From: an uncultured Methylococcaceae bacterium
Lineage (GTDB): Bacteria > Pseudomonadota > Gammaproteobacteria > Methylococcales > Methylomonadaceae
Direction of reading: 5' to 3'
DNA: 64,000 nucleotides
Assembly: GCA_903938485.1 (NCBI GenBank)
Contig: CAJADF010000108.1
Location: 1-64,000, forward strand
Part shown: positions 35,882 to 45,799 of the stretch, one piece after another
How the letters are laid out: every line of letters begins with the position of its first letter
Position numbering within the stretch: the stretch's first letter is position 1
Notes under the pieces: generated by a model
The model's input: only the letters and a program-made list of their open reading frames with translations
The model's database searches: none
Told to the model about the DNA's origin: nothing
Made by a program: the position numbers and the translations under genes

Positions 35882-36559
35882 ATGACGATTAAGGATTGGC
35901 CGGCCGCAGAGAGACCTAGAGAAAAACTACTACTAATGGGTTCAGCCGCTTTAACCGATGCGGAACTTTTAGCCATCTTCTTACGCACAGGTACCGCCGG
36001 TAAAACTGCGGTCGATTTAGCCAGAGAATTACTAGATCAATTCGGCTCACTAAAAGCCTTATTAGATGCCGATCAAACACACTTTTGTTTAGGGCATGGC
36101 TTAGGTAGCGCAAAATATGCGCAACTGCAAGCGGTGCTAGAAATGGCCAAGCGCCATTTTAAAGAAATTATCCAGCGCGGTAGCGCCTTAACCAGTCCAG
36201 AAATTACCCGCGCCTATTTAAGCGCTCAGCTTAGAGGCTATACCTACGAAGTGTTTGGCTGTTTATTTTTAGATAATCAAAACAGAGTTATTGAGTTTGA
36301 AGAATTATTTAGAGGCACTATAGATGGAGCGAGTGTTTACCCCAGAGAAGTGGTAAAACAAGCACTCTATCATAATGCAGCCGCCGTTATTTTTGCCCAT
36401 AACCACCCCTCGGGCATTACCGAACCCAGCCAAGCGGATAAACAAATCACCGAAAAACTTAAGAACGCCTTAGCCTTATTTGATATACGCGTTCTGGATC
36501 ACTTTATTATAGGAGATGGTGAGCCGTATTCGTTTGCCGAGCATGGTTTGATTGGATAA
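35882..36559 (+). CDS. radC: RadC-family JAB/MPN domain protein
   Basis: 225 aa from ATG 35882 (AAGGA upstream; a longer reading from 35798 is unlikely). An N-terminal helix-hairpin-helix-like region ('[22 protein letters not shown]') is followed by a JAMM metalloprotease-like motif, 'FAHNHPSG' with downstream '[11 protein letters not shown]'. Long associated with DNA repair, but the function is unsettled; many copies ride on mobile elements. Length matches E. coli RadC. Converges with the polysaccharide cluster with only 3 bases between stops. Confidence 0.92.
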   Translation: MTIKDWPAAERPREKLLLMGSAALTDAELLAIFLRTGTAGKTAVDLARELLDQFGSLKALLDADQTHFCLGHGLGSAKYAQLQAVLEMAKRHFKEIIQRGSALTSPEITRAYLSAQLRGYTYEVFGCLFLDNQNRVIEFEELFRGTIDGASVYPREVVKQALYHNAAAVIFAHNHPSGITEPSQADKQITEKLKNALALFDIRVLDHFIIGDGEPYSFAEHGLIG

Positions 36560-36562
36560 AGT

Positions 36563-37717
36563 CTATGCCAATAACTCAGTATATAAAGCCAAAGTTTGAG
36601 CAATAACATGCTGTTCTGAATAATCCTGCTCAACTATTTTTCGACCTTGTTTGCCCATATTTTCTCTAAGCATTGGTTCTTTAATTAATTGAGTTAAAGC
36701 GTTGGCAAGTGCTTCAACATTTTGCGGTGGCACTAACAATCCATTTACACCATGCTTAACTAACTCTCTACAACCCGGCATATCTGAAGTGACAATAGCC
36801 CGTTGACTTGAAGAGGCTTCAATTAAAATACGCGGCACGCCTTCACCGTAAAAAGTAGGCAACACCACTATATTGGCTTGAGCAATTAAATCTGGCATAT
36901 TTTTTACCGTACCTAACCAATTGATTATTCCTTCACTATGCCATTGCTCTAATGTACTCTCAGGAATCGCATTCAGCGTTGAATGATCAATAATACCCGC
37001 CACATGCACTTCAAAATTTAAACCCTGTGCTCGTAACAGTTTTGCCGCCTCAACCACATCACCTAAACCCTTATCCCACAGTAATCTAGCCGCAAATAAG
37101 ATAATGGTTTTATCAACGATAGACTCTGATACCGGCAAATATAAATCCGTATTAACACCTGCACCCAAAATTAACACGGCCTCGTCTGCCACACATAATT
37201 TTGTAGTAACAAAATAATTTAAATCTTCACCATTTTCAAACACAATACGGCGCACACCTTTACCAGCCTTTAATGCTCTATAAATTAACCTGATAAATGG
37301 CTTTAAAAGCTTTATGGCTAAAGATTGGCCTGAGAATACTGTTCCTGTACCCGTAATGCTCAATACATAAGGCATCTTAAAAAAATAACTAATTAAGCCT
37401 GTATAAATATTGGGCTTAATAGTAATAGCATGCACAATAACGGGAGAAAGGCTCTTAATATAGCCATAGAGCTGAAGAAACTCTTTGATATTATTGATGG
37501 GATTAATAGATTTACGGTTAAGTGCCCAAGTGTGACAAGTAAATCCCAAATCGCTTAAGCGCTCTAAAATAGCCTCATCAGTAAAATCCATAATCAGATG
37601 AACTTCAAAACCTGCTTTTTTAGTCGCAAGCGCACGTTGCAACCAATGAAGATCAAAATACCAATCAACATTGATGACATAAACAAAAATACGGGAAGTA
37701 GTAGACGAAGTTGCCAT
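36563..37717 (-). CDS. Glycosyltransferase family 4 (PglA/capsule type)
   Basis: 384-aa GT-B retaining glycosyltransferase. The C-terminal donor site has 'LLWDKGLGDVVEAAKLLRAQG' and the E-x7-E pattern 'GEGVPRILIEASSSQRAIVTS'. The N-terminal half ('VDWYFDLHWLQRALATKKAG') resembles the GT4 subgroup that adds a second amino sugar to undecaprenyl-PP-linked QuiNAc, FucNAc or bacillosamine, which fits the wbpV/L/M trio 7 kb away. Last gene of the minus-strand polysaccharide run. Confidence 0.87.
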   Translation of the reverse strand: MATSSTTSRIFVYVINVDWYFDLHWLQRALATKKAGFEVHLIMDFTDEAILERLSDLGFTCHTWALNRKSINPINNIKEFLQLYGYIKSLSPVIVHAITIKPNIYTGLISYFFKMPYVLSITGTGTVFSGQSLAIKLLKPFIRLIYRALKAGKGVRRIVFENGEDLNYFVTTKLCVADEAVLILGAGVNTDLYLPVSESIVDKTIILFAARLLWDKGLGDVVEAAKLLRAQGLNFEVHVAGIIDHSTLNAIPESTLEQWHSEGIINWLGTVKNMPDLIAQANIVVLPTFYGEGVPRILIEASSSQRAIVTSDMPGCRELVKHGVNGLLVPPQNVEALANALTQLIKEPMLRENMGKQGRKIVEQDYSEQHVIAQTLALYTELLA

Positions 37718-37721
37718 AGCT

Positions 37722-38441
37722 TTATCTAGCTCTTAATAATCGTAGTAAGAGCACAAAACCTTGCAACAATTTTGATCTACCCAAGGCAATTTGAATACGG
37801 AAAACCTCAGTTGCATTACCAATCATATCAATAGCACTAATCCCATCAGTACCCATCTTTCCAACAATACTATCTAGTAAGATGGTCTTTATACCTGACT
37901 CATAAGCCTTCATAACGAAATATTGGTCTGCAGCCAAAGGATATTTTTTAGAATAAAAACCAAAGCGTTGATGCAGATCTTTTTTAAATGCTGTAGCAAC
38001 AGTATGGCCAGCGACATAAGTTCTAAAACCCCAAAGCCATACCGCTGACTTCTTTGGTTTTAATAATTTCTCACCAAAATTAATATTGGCCATAATCATA
38101 TCGGCAGATGAAGTCACAATAGCAGCTTTAAACTCAGCAATTGCATGACTATAAAAAGCATCATCCGCACCAGAAACAATGTAATACTCTCCACTAGACG
38201 CGTTTATAGCCCTATTAAGCGCATCATAAATGCCAAAATCTGGCTGTGATAAAACTAATAAATTGAGATCGGTCACCTTCGAGAGTAACTCTAAAGTACC
38301 ATCATTAGATGCACCATCTGCAACTACCCATTGAAAATCTTTATCTTCTTGAGCACGCAAACTTTCGATTAACTGTGGCAATACATCGACTGCATTATAA
38401 GTAGCAGTGACGACTGAAATACTGTGCTTATTATCTATCAT
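37722..38441 (-). CDS. Glycosyltransferase family 2
   Basis: 239 aa from ATG 38441, which overlaps the end of the upstream GT4 gene by 11 bases. The classical GT-A start is 'ISVVTATYNAVDVLPQLIESL', with the DxD-like 'VADGASNDGTLELL' and 'YIVSGADDAFY'. Resembles WcaE/colanic-acid type transferases. A longer reading up to 38534 would overlap the neighbour by about 100 bases and has no support. Confidence 0.88.
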   Translation of the reverse strand: MIDNKHSISVVTATYNAVDVLPQLIESLRAQEDKDFQWVVADGASNDGTLELLSKVTDLNLLVLSQPDFGIYDALNRAINASSGEYYIVSGADDAFYSHAIAEFKAAIVTSSADMIMANINFGEKLLKPKKSAVWLWGFRTYVAGHTVATAFKKDLHQRFGFYSKKYPLAADQYFVMKAYESGIKTILLDSIVGKMGTDGISAIDMIGNATEVFRIQIALGRSKLLQGFVLLLRLLRAR

Positions 38442-39675
38442 TAAATTTAATGGCTGCGTTGTAAACTTGGCTATATTTTTGAGCGACAACCGGATAAGAA
38501 AATCGCTCAACCGCATCCTGACGTGCACTAGCACTTAAGGTTTTATATCGATCTTTATCCGCTAAAATCCATTCAATACCTAAAGCAAGATCTTCGGTAT
38601 CAAAAGGCGTGGCTAAGTACCCTGTATTCTTATGCTTAACAACATCTTTTAAACCTGTCGTATCAAAAGCGACTACGGGTGTACCACAAGTTAGAGCTTC
38701 GGAAGCTGTTTGGCCAAATACTTCCTGTCTAGAAGGTACAACAATCAAGTCAGCTACATTATAAAGCAATTGCAAGGTCAAATTATCGTGTAGATGACCC
38801 ATATAATTTACTGGAAAACCAAAATCTTCTGGTTCTTTAGGCTCCATTTGACCAAACACAACTAGCTGCAAACCGTCAATCTGACCACGCAAATGTACTA
38901 ATGCCTCCCGTAATAAATCAAAACCTTTACGAGGATCTTTTGAACCGCCAATAGCGCCAAATAACAATAAAGGAATATCCTGAGGTAATCCTAATAGTTG
39001 CCTTGCTAAATTTTTTTCTACCGGTTGCCACGCATCGGTATCAATTGCATTTTCTATCACAGTTACTGGCCAATCACGCATAATGACACTCTGCTTTACG
39101 CAATCAGCTAACCAATGACTAGGAGTAACTATATGTATGGGGTGATTCCAAGTTTTAAGTTTACGTTGCCATACCCAACGACTTAAATCAAAACCTGACT
39201 CATAACTAGGTCGATTAAATTTAGTGTATCCATTAAGCCAGCGGAGTTCTTCAGTGTAATGCTCGGCTCCACAAAACGCCCACATATCATGCAATGTCCA
39301 AACAAGTGGCTTAGTTATTTTAGCAATATCTTCAATAGACATCATTTCGGCATTCACCCAATGCATATGCACGAGCTCTGCATTTGAACTGTTTAATTTT
39401 TTAGGCCAATTTGAAGGAAGTAATGCTGGAGAATGAAATCCATAAACCTCTGTTTTAAGTAGTTTGCTAAAAACACCACCTACAGGAGAACGTAATAGTG
39501 CTAAACCTTGTGCTAACTTAGTTGCTGGACCTTTCACAGTCCAATCTCCGGAACTAGAGATATCAACGTACATTATTGAATCAATACCAAACTGTCGTAC
39601 TGCACTATGAATACGATAAGCCGCTCGTGCAGCTCCACCCTCAATATCAAATCGTGTTGCTACAGCGACTTTCAC
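38431..39675 (-). CDS. Glycosyltransferase family 4 (WcaC-like)
   Basis: 414-aa GT4 enzyme. The N-terminus 'VAVATRFDIEGGAARAAYRIH' and 'LVWTLHDMWAFCGAEHYT' are typical of WcaC/colanic acid-type GT4 proteins. The donor site 'GGSKDPRKGFDLLREAL' and 'SRQEVFGQTASEALTCGTPVVAF' are clear. GTG start that overlaps the upstream methyltransferase stop as GTGA. Confidence 0.87.
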   Translation of the reverse strand: MKVAVATRFDIEGGAARAAYRIHSAVRQFGIDSIMYVDISSSGDWTVKGPATKLAQGLALLRSPVGGVFSKLLKTEVYGFHSPALLPSNWPKKLNSSNAELVHMHWVNAEMMSIEDIAKITKPLVWTLHDMWAFCGAEHYTEELRWLNGYTKFNRPSYESGFDLSRWVWQRKLKTWNHPIHIVTPSHWLADCVKQSVIMRDWPVTVIENAIDTDAWQPVEKNLARQLLGLPQDIPLLLFGAIGGSKDPRKGFDLLREALVHLRGQIDGLQLVVFGQMEPKEPEDFGFPVNYMGHLHDNLTLQLLYNVADLIVVPSRQEVFGQTASEALTCGTPVVAFDTTGLKDVVKHKNTGYLATPFDTEDLALGIEWILADKDRYKTLSASARQDAVERFSYPVVAQKYSQVYNAAIKFNDR

Positions 39676-40523
39676 GAACGTAACCGCAATAGACCTTGCT
39701 TACCCCAAGACAATATACTACGAATGAAATTGAGATAAGGCCCAATCCATTTTGAAATAGCTTCAATACGATGCGCCTTATCTAAATCAAAAGGTTGATT
39801 AACGACTCGCTCAAAAACCTGTGACTGAGGAACACCCTTTATTCTACCGATATAACGCAAACCTAAGGCTTGCATTATCCATTTAAATGTACATCTTAAA
39901 TGAAATGTTGCAGGCAAATGACATTTTATAACAGGATAAAAACAATTCGCAAAAACGATCTTACCTCCAACTTTAACTGCTTTAGAAATTTCATAAGCTA
40001 ATTTAATTGGGTCTTCTACATGCTCCAAAATATCTTGAGCCACTATTGCATCATATTCATTATCCTTAAGGTCTGATACAAATGAAATTTGCTTAAAATC
40101 ATTAAGCCGTTGCAATCCAACTTTTGAAGGATAAGGCTCAACAATACAAATATCTACACTTGGATTTTTACGTGTTATGGCTATCGCTAACTCCCCAAAA
40201 CCACCTGCGTAATCAGCAACATAGTTAACACCAATTTGTCTTAAATAATCGGCAATGGCATCCCGATGTAAAAATGATTCAGTATCTAAACTAGTAAAAA
40301 TTCCATTCATTATCCATACAGGATGCTGGTAATAAGCACCAATTGATTGATCTTGAAGTGACAGCTTATTGTTTAATCGCATTGCTCCCCAAACACGATC
40401 CATCTCTTCCCAAACCCACTTAACCGAAGGTAAATCAGTTGGCAATTGCAACAAGTATTCAACCTCATCAGAGCTTAATAAACTTCTTGACACTTTAAAT
40501 CCCCAAATGGAAATCTCAGACAT
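39672..40523 (-). CDS. Class I SAM-dependent methyltransferase
   Basis: 283 aa. The SAM site is 'YVADYAGGFGELAIAI', with the acidic residue closing strand 2 in 'DICIVEPYPSK'. 'DILEHVEDPIKLAYEIS' is the Methyltransf_11/23-type motif IV. In a polysaccharide cluster, probable O-methylation of a sugar or capping of the chain. It is 3 bases downstream of the GT2 gene. Confidence 0.8.
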   Translation of the reverse strand: MSEISIWGFKVSRSLLSSDEVEYLLQLPTDLPSVKWVWEEMDRVWGAMRLNNKLSLQDQSIGAYYQHPVWIMNGIFTSLDTESFLHRDAIADYLRQIGVNYVADYAGGFGELAIAITRKNPSVDICIVEPYPSKVGLQRLNDFKQISFVSDLKDNEYDAIVAQDILEHVEDPIKLAYEISKAVKVGGKIVFANCFYPVIKCHLPATFHLRCTFKWIMQALGLRYIGRIKGVPQSQVFERVVNQPFDLDKAHRIEAISKWIGPYLNFIRSILSWGKQGLLRLRS

Positions 40524-40526
40524 TTC

Positions 40527-41444
40527 TTAATGATCCTTAATATTTTTTGAGAGAATTATTTTTATTCTGCGCGATAACTTAGAGAATATATTAACTTTTA
40601 ATAACCAATAAAACCGCTTAATTCTATGAGTAGCTATTTTTGACTCTTCTAATACGATCGGCATATGATAAATCTTTTTAGAAATTATTTTAGCTATAAA
40701 AGGATCATATCCACCGCAATTATCACCACTGCCATCATGGCCAATATTGACTACAAGGGAATGAGATGGATTTAAACACAAGCCTTTTTGTTCAAAAATA
40801 CTGGCATACCAAAATACTGCCCAAGTACTTATCTTACCCGATTTATTGTCCAACACTTGTCGCCAAAACTTATAATTGCCACCTAAATTGAAAGCCTTAA
40901 TTTTTTTCTTAGACCATGTCTTTACTAAATAATCTGGGTCCTTTTTAAAGTAGCGCCACCTATCATCCCATGTAGCCCACCCCCAACAATTCATGGTGTA
41001 CCAAAAAAAAGCATCTCCCAAATCTTGCGTATCTATAGGATAGTTCCAACCACTAACGTGCATAACCTTAGGTTCATCTTTATACGAGTCCAAAGCATTA
41101 TTCATAAAAGTTAAGAAATATGGACTAGTTACTAAATCATCTTCTAAAACTATGACTTTTCCATATTGATTTATTATTTCAGTCACACCACTAATAATAG
41201 AAGCAGCCAGCCCCAAATTTTTATCTCTTTCTATAATGGTTATTTTTTTGAAACCATCAATTTTATTTATGTAAGATCTTACAGTCTCAACTGGTTCAAT
41301 ATCTTGCGCGGTTTTAGCTGCATCACTATAAATAAACAACTCACTTTCACTCGCAAGTTCATTTTTTTGTAGTGCTTCTATGGTTTGTTGTGTATGACTA
41401 AGACGGTTATAAACAAATAAAACGATAGGGGCTAATTCGCTCAT
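40527..41444 (-). CDS. GT-A glycosyltransferase (GNT-I/GT2-like)
   Basis: 305 aa from ATG 41444, whose first bases overlap the upstream stop (ATGA). It begins 'APIVLFVYNRLSHTQQTIEAL', the pattern of bacterial GNT-I-like transferases, with 'VIVLEDDLVTSPYFLTFMN' holding the metal-binding E-D-D. 'NCWGWATWDDRW' is also characteristic. Sugar specificity unknown. Confidence 0.82.
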   Translation of the reverse strand: MSELAPIVLFVYNRLSHTQQTIEALQKNELASESELFIYSDAAKTAQDIEPVETVRSYINKIDGFKKITIIERDKNLGLAASIISGVTEIINQYGKVIVLEDDLVTSPYFLTFMNNALDSYKDEPKVMHVSGWNYPIDTQDLGDAFFWYTMNCWGWATWDDRWRYFKKDPDYLVKTWSKKKIKAFNLGGNYKFWRQVLDNKSGKISTWAVFWYASIFEQKGLCLNPSHSLVVNIGHDGSGDNCGGYDPFIAKIISKKIYHMPIVLEESKIATHRIKRFYWLLKVNIFSKLSRRIKIILSKNIKDH

Positions 41445-42088
41445 AAAGATAAACAATTATCTTTTCTATAAAAAATACTAGTGCACTTTTTATAGAAAAA
41501 ACCTGGAGATATTCCCCAAAAATCTAACCTCTTAAATCCTTTTTCATTAAGAAAGTCAATTGCCTCATCATAGATTTCTCTCTCTGAGTCATCTAAAACA
41601 ATAACTCCATCTATTGCTAAGACCCCAACTGAAGAGATAATACAATTAACTCTATCAACGCCATCAACAATAATGATGTCAAATTTTTCTAATTGAGTGA
41701 ACGCAGTTGAATAATAATTACTTCCTTTAGAAAAACTCTCGTATATCAGAGTGGCATTTCTAGGTAATTGTTTATTTACATGCTCGTACCAACCTTTATC
41801 ATGTTCAACTGACGTTATAGAACCGACTCTTTCTGCATAGAATATCGTCGAATTCCCTGAACCATATTCGAATAATTTCATCCCTCTATTCAGCCTATCA
41901 CTTATAAAATCAATAAAAGGGTAAGTAACCCAAGGAAGTGCTTTTCCTGATTTATCAACCGGCTTTTTATTAATGAAAGAAGCTACCCAACCAATTTCAA
42001 AAAAATAACCACCACTACCGTATGCAATTAATGTGAAAGCTAGCTTAGGATTTAAAAATGTTTTTAATATTCTGTAAATTGATTTCAT
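41441..42088 (-). CDS. Methyltransferase-like protein of the polysaccharide cluster
   Basis: 215 aa with a class I methyltransferase core: 'KLFEYGSGNSTIFYAERVG' (SAM loop), 'SVEHDKGWYEHVNKQL' (ribose-binding acidic turn) and 'IIIVDGVDR' (motif IV). Close to the FkbM/TylF-like group. Possibly a sugar O-methylase; no signal peptide. Confidence 0.72.
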   Translation of the reverse strand: MKSIYRILKTFLNPKLAFTLIAYGSGGYFFEIGWVASFINKKPVDKSGKALPWVTYPFIDFISDRLNRGMKLFEYGSGNSTIFYAERVGSITSVEHDKGWYEHVNKQLPRNATLIYESFSKGSNYYSTAFTQLEKFDIIIVDGVDRVNCIISSVGVLAIDGVIVLDDSEREIYDEAIDFLNEKGFKRLDFWGISPGFFYKKCTSIFYRKDNCLSL

Positions 42089-42095
42089 GATATAG

Positions 42096-43409
42096 CTATT
42101 TAAGCATAAGAAAAGATTTAGACTTCATAACAAACTGAGTTCTTGTTTTTTTATGAAAAAGGTCAAAAAGATAAGCGGCACAAACTTGGCTTATTAATGT
42201 TGCAACAGCAACACCAACAATACCATAAACTCTTATAAAAACCATATTCAAACCCACATTAATAATTGCACCACTCGCAGTTCTCCAAAAAGCTAAATAC
42301 TGTAAATTTTCACTAACAAGGTATCGACCACTTGCCACGCCAAGAAACACAAATACACTTGTCCAAATATGAATCTTCAATACACTACCAGCCATATGAT
42401 AAACTTCGCCATACAATAAAATCACCAGCCAATCAGAAATCACGGTAATTACTATAGCAATAGTAACAGCAACCCAAACAAGAAAGGTATAAAGTCTTTG
42501 TAAGCGGTATAAATACATATTTTCATCAATATTTTTGGCATTCAAGATGGCAGGAAATAAAGAAGTTACTAATATCACTGGAATAAAATAACATACCTCA
42601 CTCAACCTTACCGCCGCAGAAAAAACTCCAACTTCACGCTCGCCTAACATTTCTTTAATCATCAACTGATCAATACGCATATAAATCAAAACCATCATGC
42701 TTGACAAAATTAATGGCCAAGAATCTTTCAATAATTTTTTTGCAATTTCGAGCTCAAAATGAAATATTGGAAGATTGCTTATATTCTTAATGAAATAAGC
42801 AACACATAAAAAAATTGCTAAAGTAATTTGATCAAATAATGAAACATATATAATCCACATTAAATCTGCATTATTCAGCATTAAATAAATTTTAACTCCA
42901 GATGATAATAAGAGTTGTAGCACCCGACAAACTGATACAAACTTTACAACAACTTGAGATTGAAAATAAAAATCAACTACTTCGAAACTCTGAAATACTA
43001 AACCAATAGTAATGATATAGATATAATGGTTTTCCCTGGTATTACCAGAAAACAAAGGTAAAACTAAAGTAATTAAACATATAACAAAAATAGCACTTAT
43101 AAACTTAAGCCAAAAAGCAGTACCTAATAAAACATCGCGTTTAGCCGGCTCATTAACTAACTCTCGAACTAAAATAGTATCAAGCCCTAATTTGGCTATA
43201 GACGTAAAAATAGCACTAAATGCAAGTACATAACTAAACACCCCAAATTGTTCTGGCCCTAGATAGCGAGCAACCCAAATCCCAACAAACAATCCGGCGA
43301 CCATACGCAACATTTGTTCTGCAAACATCCATGAGGTATTGGCAAAATAACGACGAAAACCTTGATGAGTCTTAGCTGTATGGGTGAGATGTTTTAGACG
43401 TTTGATCAA
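42096..43409 (-). CDS. wzx: Oligosaccharide flippase (Wzx/MATE-like)
   Basis: 437 aa with about 12 hydrophobic helices and the MOP-superfamily beginning 'YFANTSWMFAEQMLRMVAGLFVGIWVARYLGPEQFG'-type pattern (residues about 19-55). Exports undecaprenyl-PP-linked oligosaccharide units across the inner membrane. First gene of the minus-strand cluster. No Wzy polymerase or ligase is visible within the window, so part of the pathway lies elsewhere. Confidence 0.87.
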   Translation of the reverse strand: MIKRLKHLTHTAKTHQGFRRYFANTSWMFAEQMLRMVAGLFVGIWVARYLGPEQFGVFSYVLAFSAIFTSIAKLGLDTILVRELVNEPAKRDVLLGTAFWLKFISAIFVICLITLVLPLFSGNTRENHYIYIITIGLVFQSFEVVDFYFQSQVVVKFVSVCRVLQLLLSSGVKIYLMLNNADLMWIIYVSLFDQITLAIFLCVAYFIKNISNLPIFHFELEIAKKLLKDSWPLILSSMMVLIYMRIDQLMIKEMLGEREVGVFSAAVRLSEVCYFIPVILVTSLFPAILNAKNIDENMYLYRLQRLYTFLVWVAVTIAIVITVISDWLVILLYGEVYHMAGSVLKIHIWTSVFVFLGVASGRYLVSENLQYLAFWRTASGAIINVGLNMVFIRVYGIVGVAVATLISQVCAAYLFDLFHKKTRTQFVMKSKSFLMLK

Positions 43410-43733
43410 AGGAAATAGAATGATTTATTAATAGAGTTAAGAGCGAATTAAAACAAGCCCTGCCAATAATGTTGATACTAAAAAACATCAAACAAAACAT
43501 TAATTGAAGCGTATTCTACGCAAGTTAAACTTTTAATACCAAATCCAGAACGCTCTCCTGTGATTTCTTGTGCTTAATATGACTAATTTAAAGAAAGCAT
43601 CGCCATTCAAGACATTATTTTAAAAATAATCAGGCTATAATTACCCTAAGTTTCTTATAGAATATCTTTATATTATTTAAATCAAATACAATCCTATAAA
43701 CTATAGGACTAAATCTAAAGTAGAGAGAAATCC
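43410..43733. other. Divergent intergenic promoter region of the polysaccharide clusters
   Basis: 324 AT-rich bases between the flippase (minus) and the epimerase gene (plus). No gene is visible. It holds a small hairpin TCCTATA-AAC-TATAGGA (43692-43708) just before the epimerase start, and must contain both divergent promoters. Confidence 0.5.
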
Positions 43734-44717
43734 TTGCCTAACGCCTCTATCCTAAAAAATAAAACTATACTCATTACCGGTGCCAATGGATTTGTCGGCA
43801 AAGCACTTTGCGAGTCATTAGCACACCAAAGTTATAAAATCATTGCAGCCGTTCGTAAAATAGATGAAGCATCAAATAAAGCTAAACAAATAGCCATTGA
43901 AGAAATTAACGCTGATACTGATTGGACATCAGCATTATCAGGCGTTGATACTGTTATTCATCTAGCCGCCCGCGTTCATGTAATGCATGAGACGGCATCA
44001 GACGCACTAACTGCCTATCGTAAAGTAAATGTAGAGGGCACATTACAGCTTGCAAAATCCGCTGTTAAAGCGGGTGTAAAACGTTTTATTTTTTTAAGCT
44101 CCATTAAAGTAAACGGTGAAGGCACAGAGCCTAATCGCCCCTATACACCCGAAGATGAACCCGCCCCAGTTGATCCTTATGGCGTTTCTAAACTTGAAGC
44201 CGAAATTGCCTTGCGACAGTTAGCAAATGATACGGGTTTAGAAGTCGTGATTATTCGCCCACCTTTAATCTACGGCCCCGGTGTTAAAGCTAACTTTAAA
44301 AGCATGATGAGTTTTTTAAATAAAAGCATCCCATTACCTTTAGGCGCTATCAATAACAAACGTAGCCTAGTCGCCTTAGACAACCTTATTGATTTAATCA
44401 GTTGCTGCATAAATCACCCTGCCGCCGCAAATGAAACATTTTTGGTCTCAGACGGACTTGATGTCTCAACACCCGAATTATTAAGAAGTATGGCAAAAGC
44501 CTTAGACAAAAAGGCGCTATTAATACCTATCCCTAGTTCATTATTGCAAGCGGTCGCTGTTATCATTGGCAAAAAAGCCTTTGCACAACGCTTATGCAGT
44601 TCTTTACAAGTTGATGTTTCTAAAACCTATAAACTGTTAAACTGGACACCTGCCATAAAAATGGACGCAGCACTTGCTAAAACAGCGTTATTTTATAAAA
44701 ATAACCTATCAAACTAA
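43734..44717 (+). CDS. NAD-dependent epimerase/reductase, WbpV-like
   Basis: 327-aa extended SDR enzyme. 'ILITGANGFVGKALCESL' is the NAD(P) loop, 'STDxx'-type Ser and Y-x3-K ('YGVSKLEAE') the catalytic set. Closest in type to WbpV/WbiG, which reduces the 4-keto intermediate to UDP-QuiNAc or FucNAc for O-antigen. TTG start with GAGAG seven bases upstream; no Met lies nearby in frame. First gene of a wbpV-wbpL-wbpM-like trio. Confidence 0.82.
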   Translation: MPNASILKNKTILITGANGFVGKALCESLAHQSYKIIAAVRKIDEASNKAKQIAIEEINADTDWTSALSGVDTVIHLAARVHVMHETASDALTAYRKVNVEGTLQLAKSAVKAGVKRFIFLSSIKVNGEGTEPNRPYTPEDEPAPVDPYGVSKLEAEIALRQLANDTGLEVVIIRPPLIYGPGVKANFKSMMSFLNKSIPLPLGAINNKRSLVALDNLIDLISCCINHPAAANETFLVSDGLDVSTPELLRSMAKALDKKALLIPIPSSLLQAVAVIIGKKAFAQRLCSSLQVDVSKTYKLLNWTPAIKMDAALAKTALFYKNNLSN

Positions 44718-44752
44718 CGTTCTTTTATATTCACAACCTGTTTAATTTAAGC

Positions 44753-45799
44753 ATGACACTAATTACACCAGCCCTCATTGGCCTGCTTACATTAATCTTA
44801 ACCGTAGTATTAACCAGCTTTTTGCGCCGTTACGCTTTATCAAGACAACTAATAGACATACCCAACTCCCGCAGTTCTCATAGCACCCCCACACCAAGAG
44901 GTGGCGGGGTTGCTATTGTTTTAGTCTTTCTTATTGGCCTACCTATATTATCAAAGCTAGACATTATTCCAATCAGCACCCTATGGGCCTTACTAGGTGC
45001 AGGTACTGGTTCAGCAGTCATAGGTTTTTTAGATGATCATGGGCATATTCCCGCACGCTGGCGCTTACTTGCACACTTTTCCTCTGCAACTTGGGGCTTA
45101 TATTGCTTAGGTGGCTTTCCGCCATTATTAATCAACCTACCCTTTGGCTACGAACCACTAGTTTTCAATTTAGGCTGGTTAGGTCAACTACTAGGACTTT
45201 TCTATTTAGTTTGGCTGCTTAACCTCTATAATTTTATGGATGGTATTGATGGGCTAGCTAGTTTACAAGCCATTACTACCTGTATAGGTGGTGCTTTACT
45301 CTATGTTCTAACTAGTGAAAATTACGCACCCGCTTTATTACCTTTGTTATTAGCCTCTGCAGTGTCAGGATTCTTAATATGGAACTTTCCACCTGCAAAA
45401 ATATTTATGGGTGATGCGTGCAGTGGCTTCTTAGGATTAATACTAGGTTTATTTTCTATACAAGCCGCATGGCTTAACCCACTATTTTTGTGGAGTTGGC
45501 TAATCTTATTAGGCGTTTTTATTGTTGATGCCACATTGACATTACTTAGACGCTTTTTACAAGGTGAAAAAGTCTATGAAGCGCACCGTAGTCATGCTTA
45601 TCAATACGCGTCACGTTATTATAAATCGCATAAAAAAGTTTCCATAACTGTGAGCTTAATAAATATGCTTTGGTTAATGCCATTGGCTTTATGGGTTGGA
45701 TTAAGTAAACTTAACCCTTTTGTAGGACTTATTTTAGCTTATTTGCCCTTATTGCTATTAGCTATGTATTTTAATGCTGGGCAAAGAGAACATAAATGA
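44753..45799 (+). CDS. UDP-sugar:undecaprenyl-phosphate sugar-1-P transferase, WbpL-like
   Basis: 348-aa polytopic membrane enzyme of the MraY/WecA family that starts O-antigen assembly on the lipid carrier. 'PNSRSSHSTPTPRGGG' (cytoplasmic loop), 'NLYNFMDGIDGLA' (the D-x-D/NFMDG active site), 'FMGDACSGFLG' and 'HRSHAYQYA' are all WbpL/WecA motifs. About 11 helices. Its stop overlaps the next start (ATGA). Confidence 0.88.
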   Translation: MTLITPALIGLLTLILTVVLTSFLRRYALSRQLIDIPNSRSSHSTPTPRGGGVAIVLVFLIGLPILSKLDIIPISTLWALLGAGTGSAVIGFLDDHGHIPARWRLLAHFSSATWGLYCLGGFPPLLINLPFGYEPLVFNLGWLGQLLGLFYLVWLLNLYNFMDGIDGLASLQAITTCIGGALLYVLTSENYAPALLPLLLASAVSGFLIWNFPPAKIFMGDACSGFLGLILGLFSIQAAWLNPLFLWSWLILLGVFIVDATLTLLRRFLQGEKVYEAHRSHAYQYASRYYKSHKKVSITVSLINMLWLMPLALWVGLSKLNPFVGLILAYLPLLLLAMYFNAGQREHK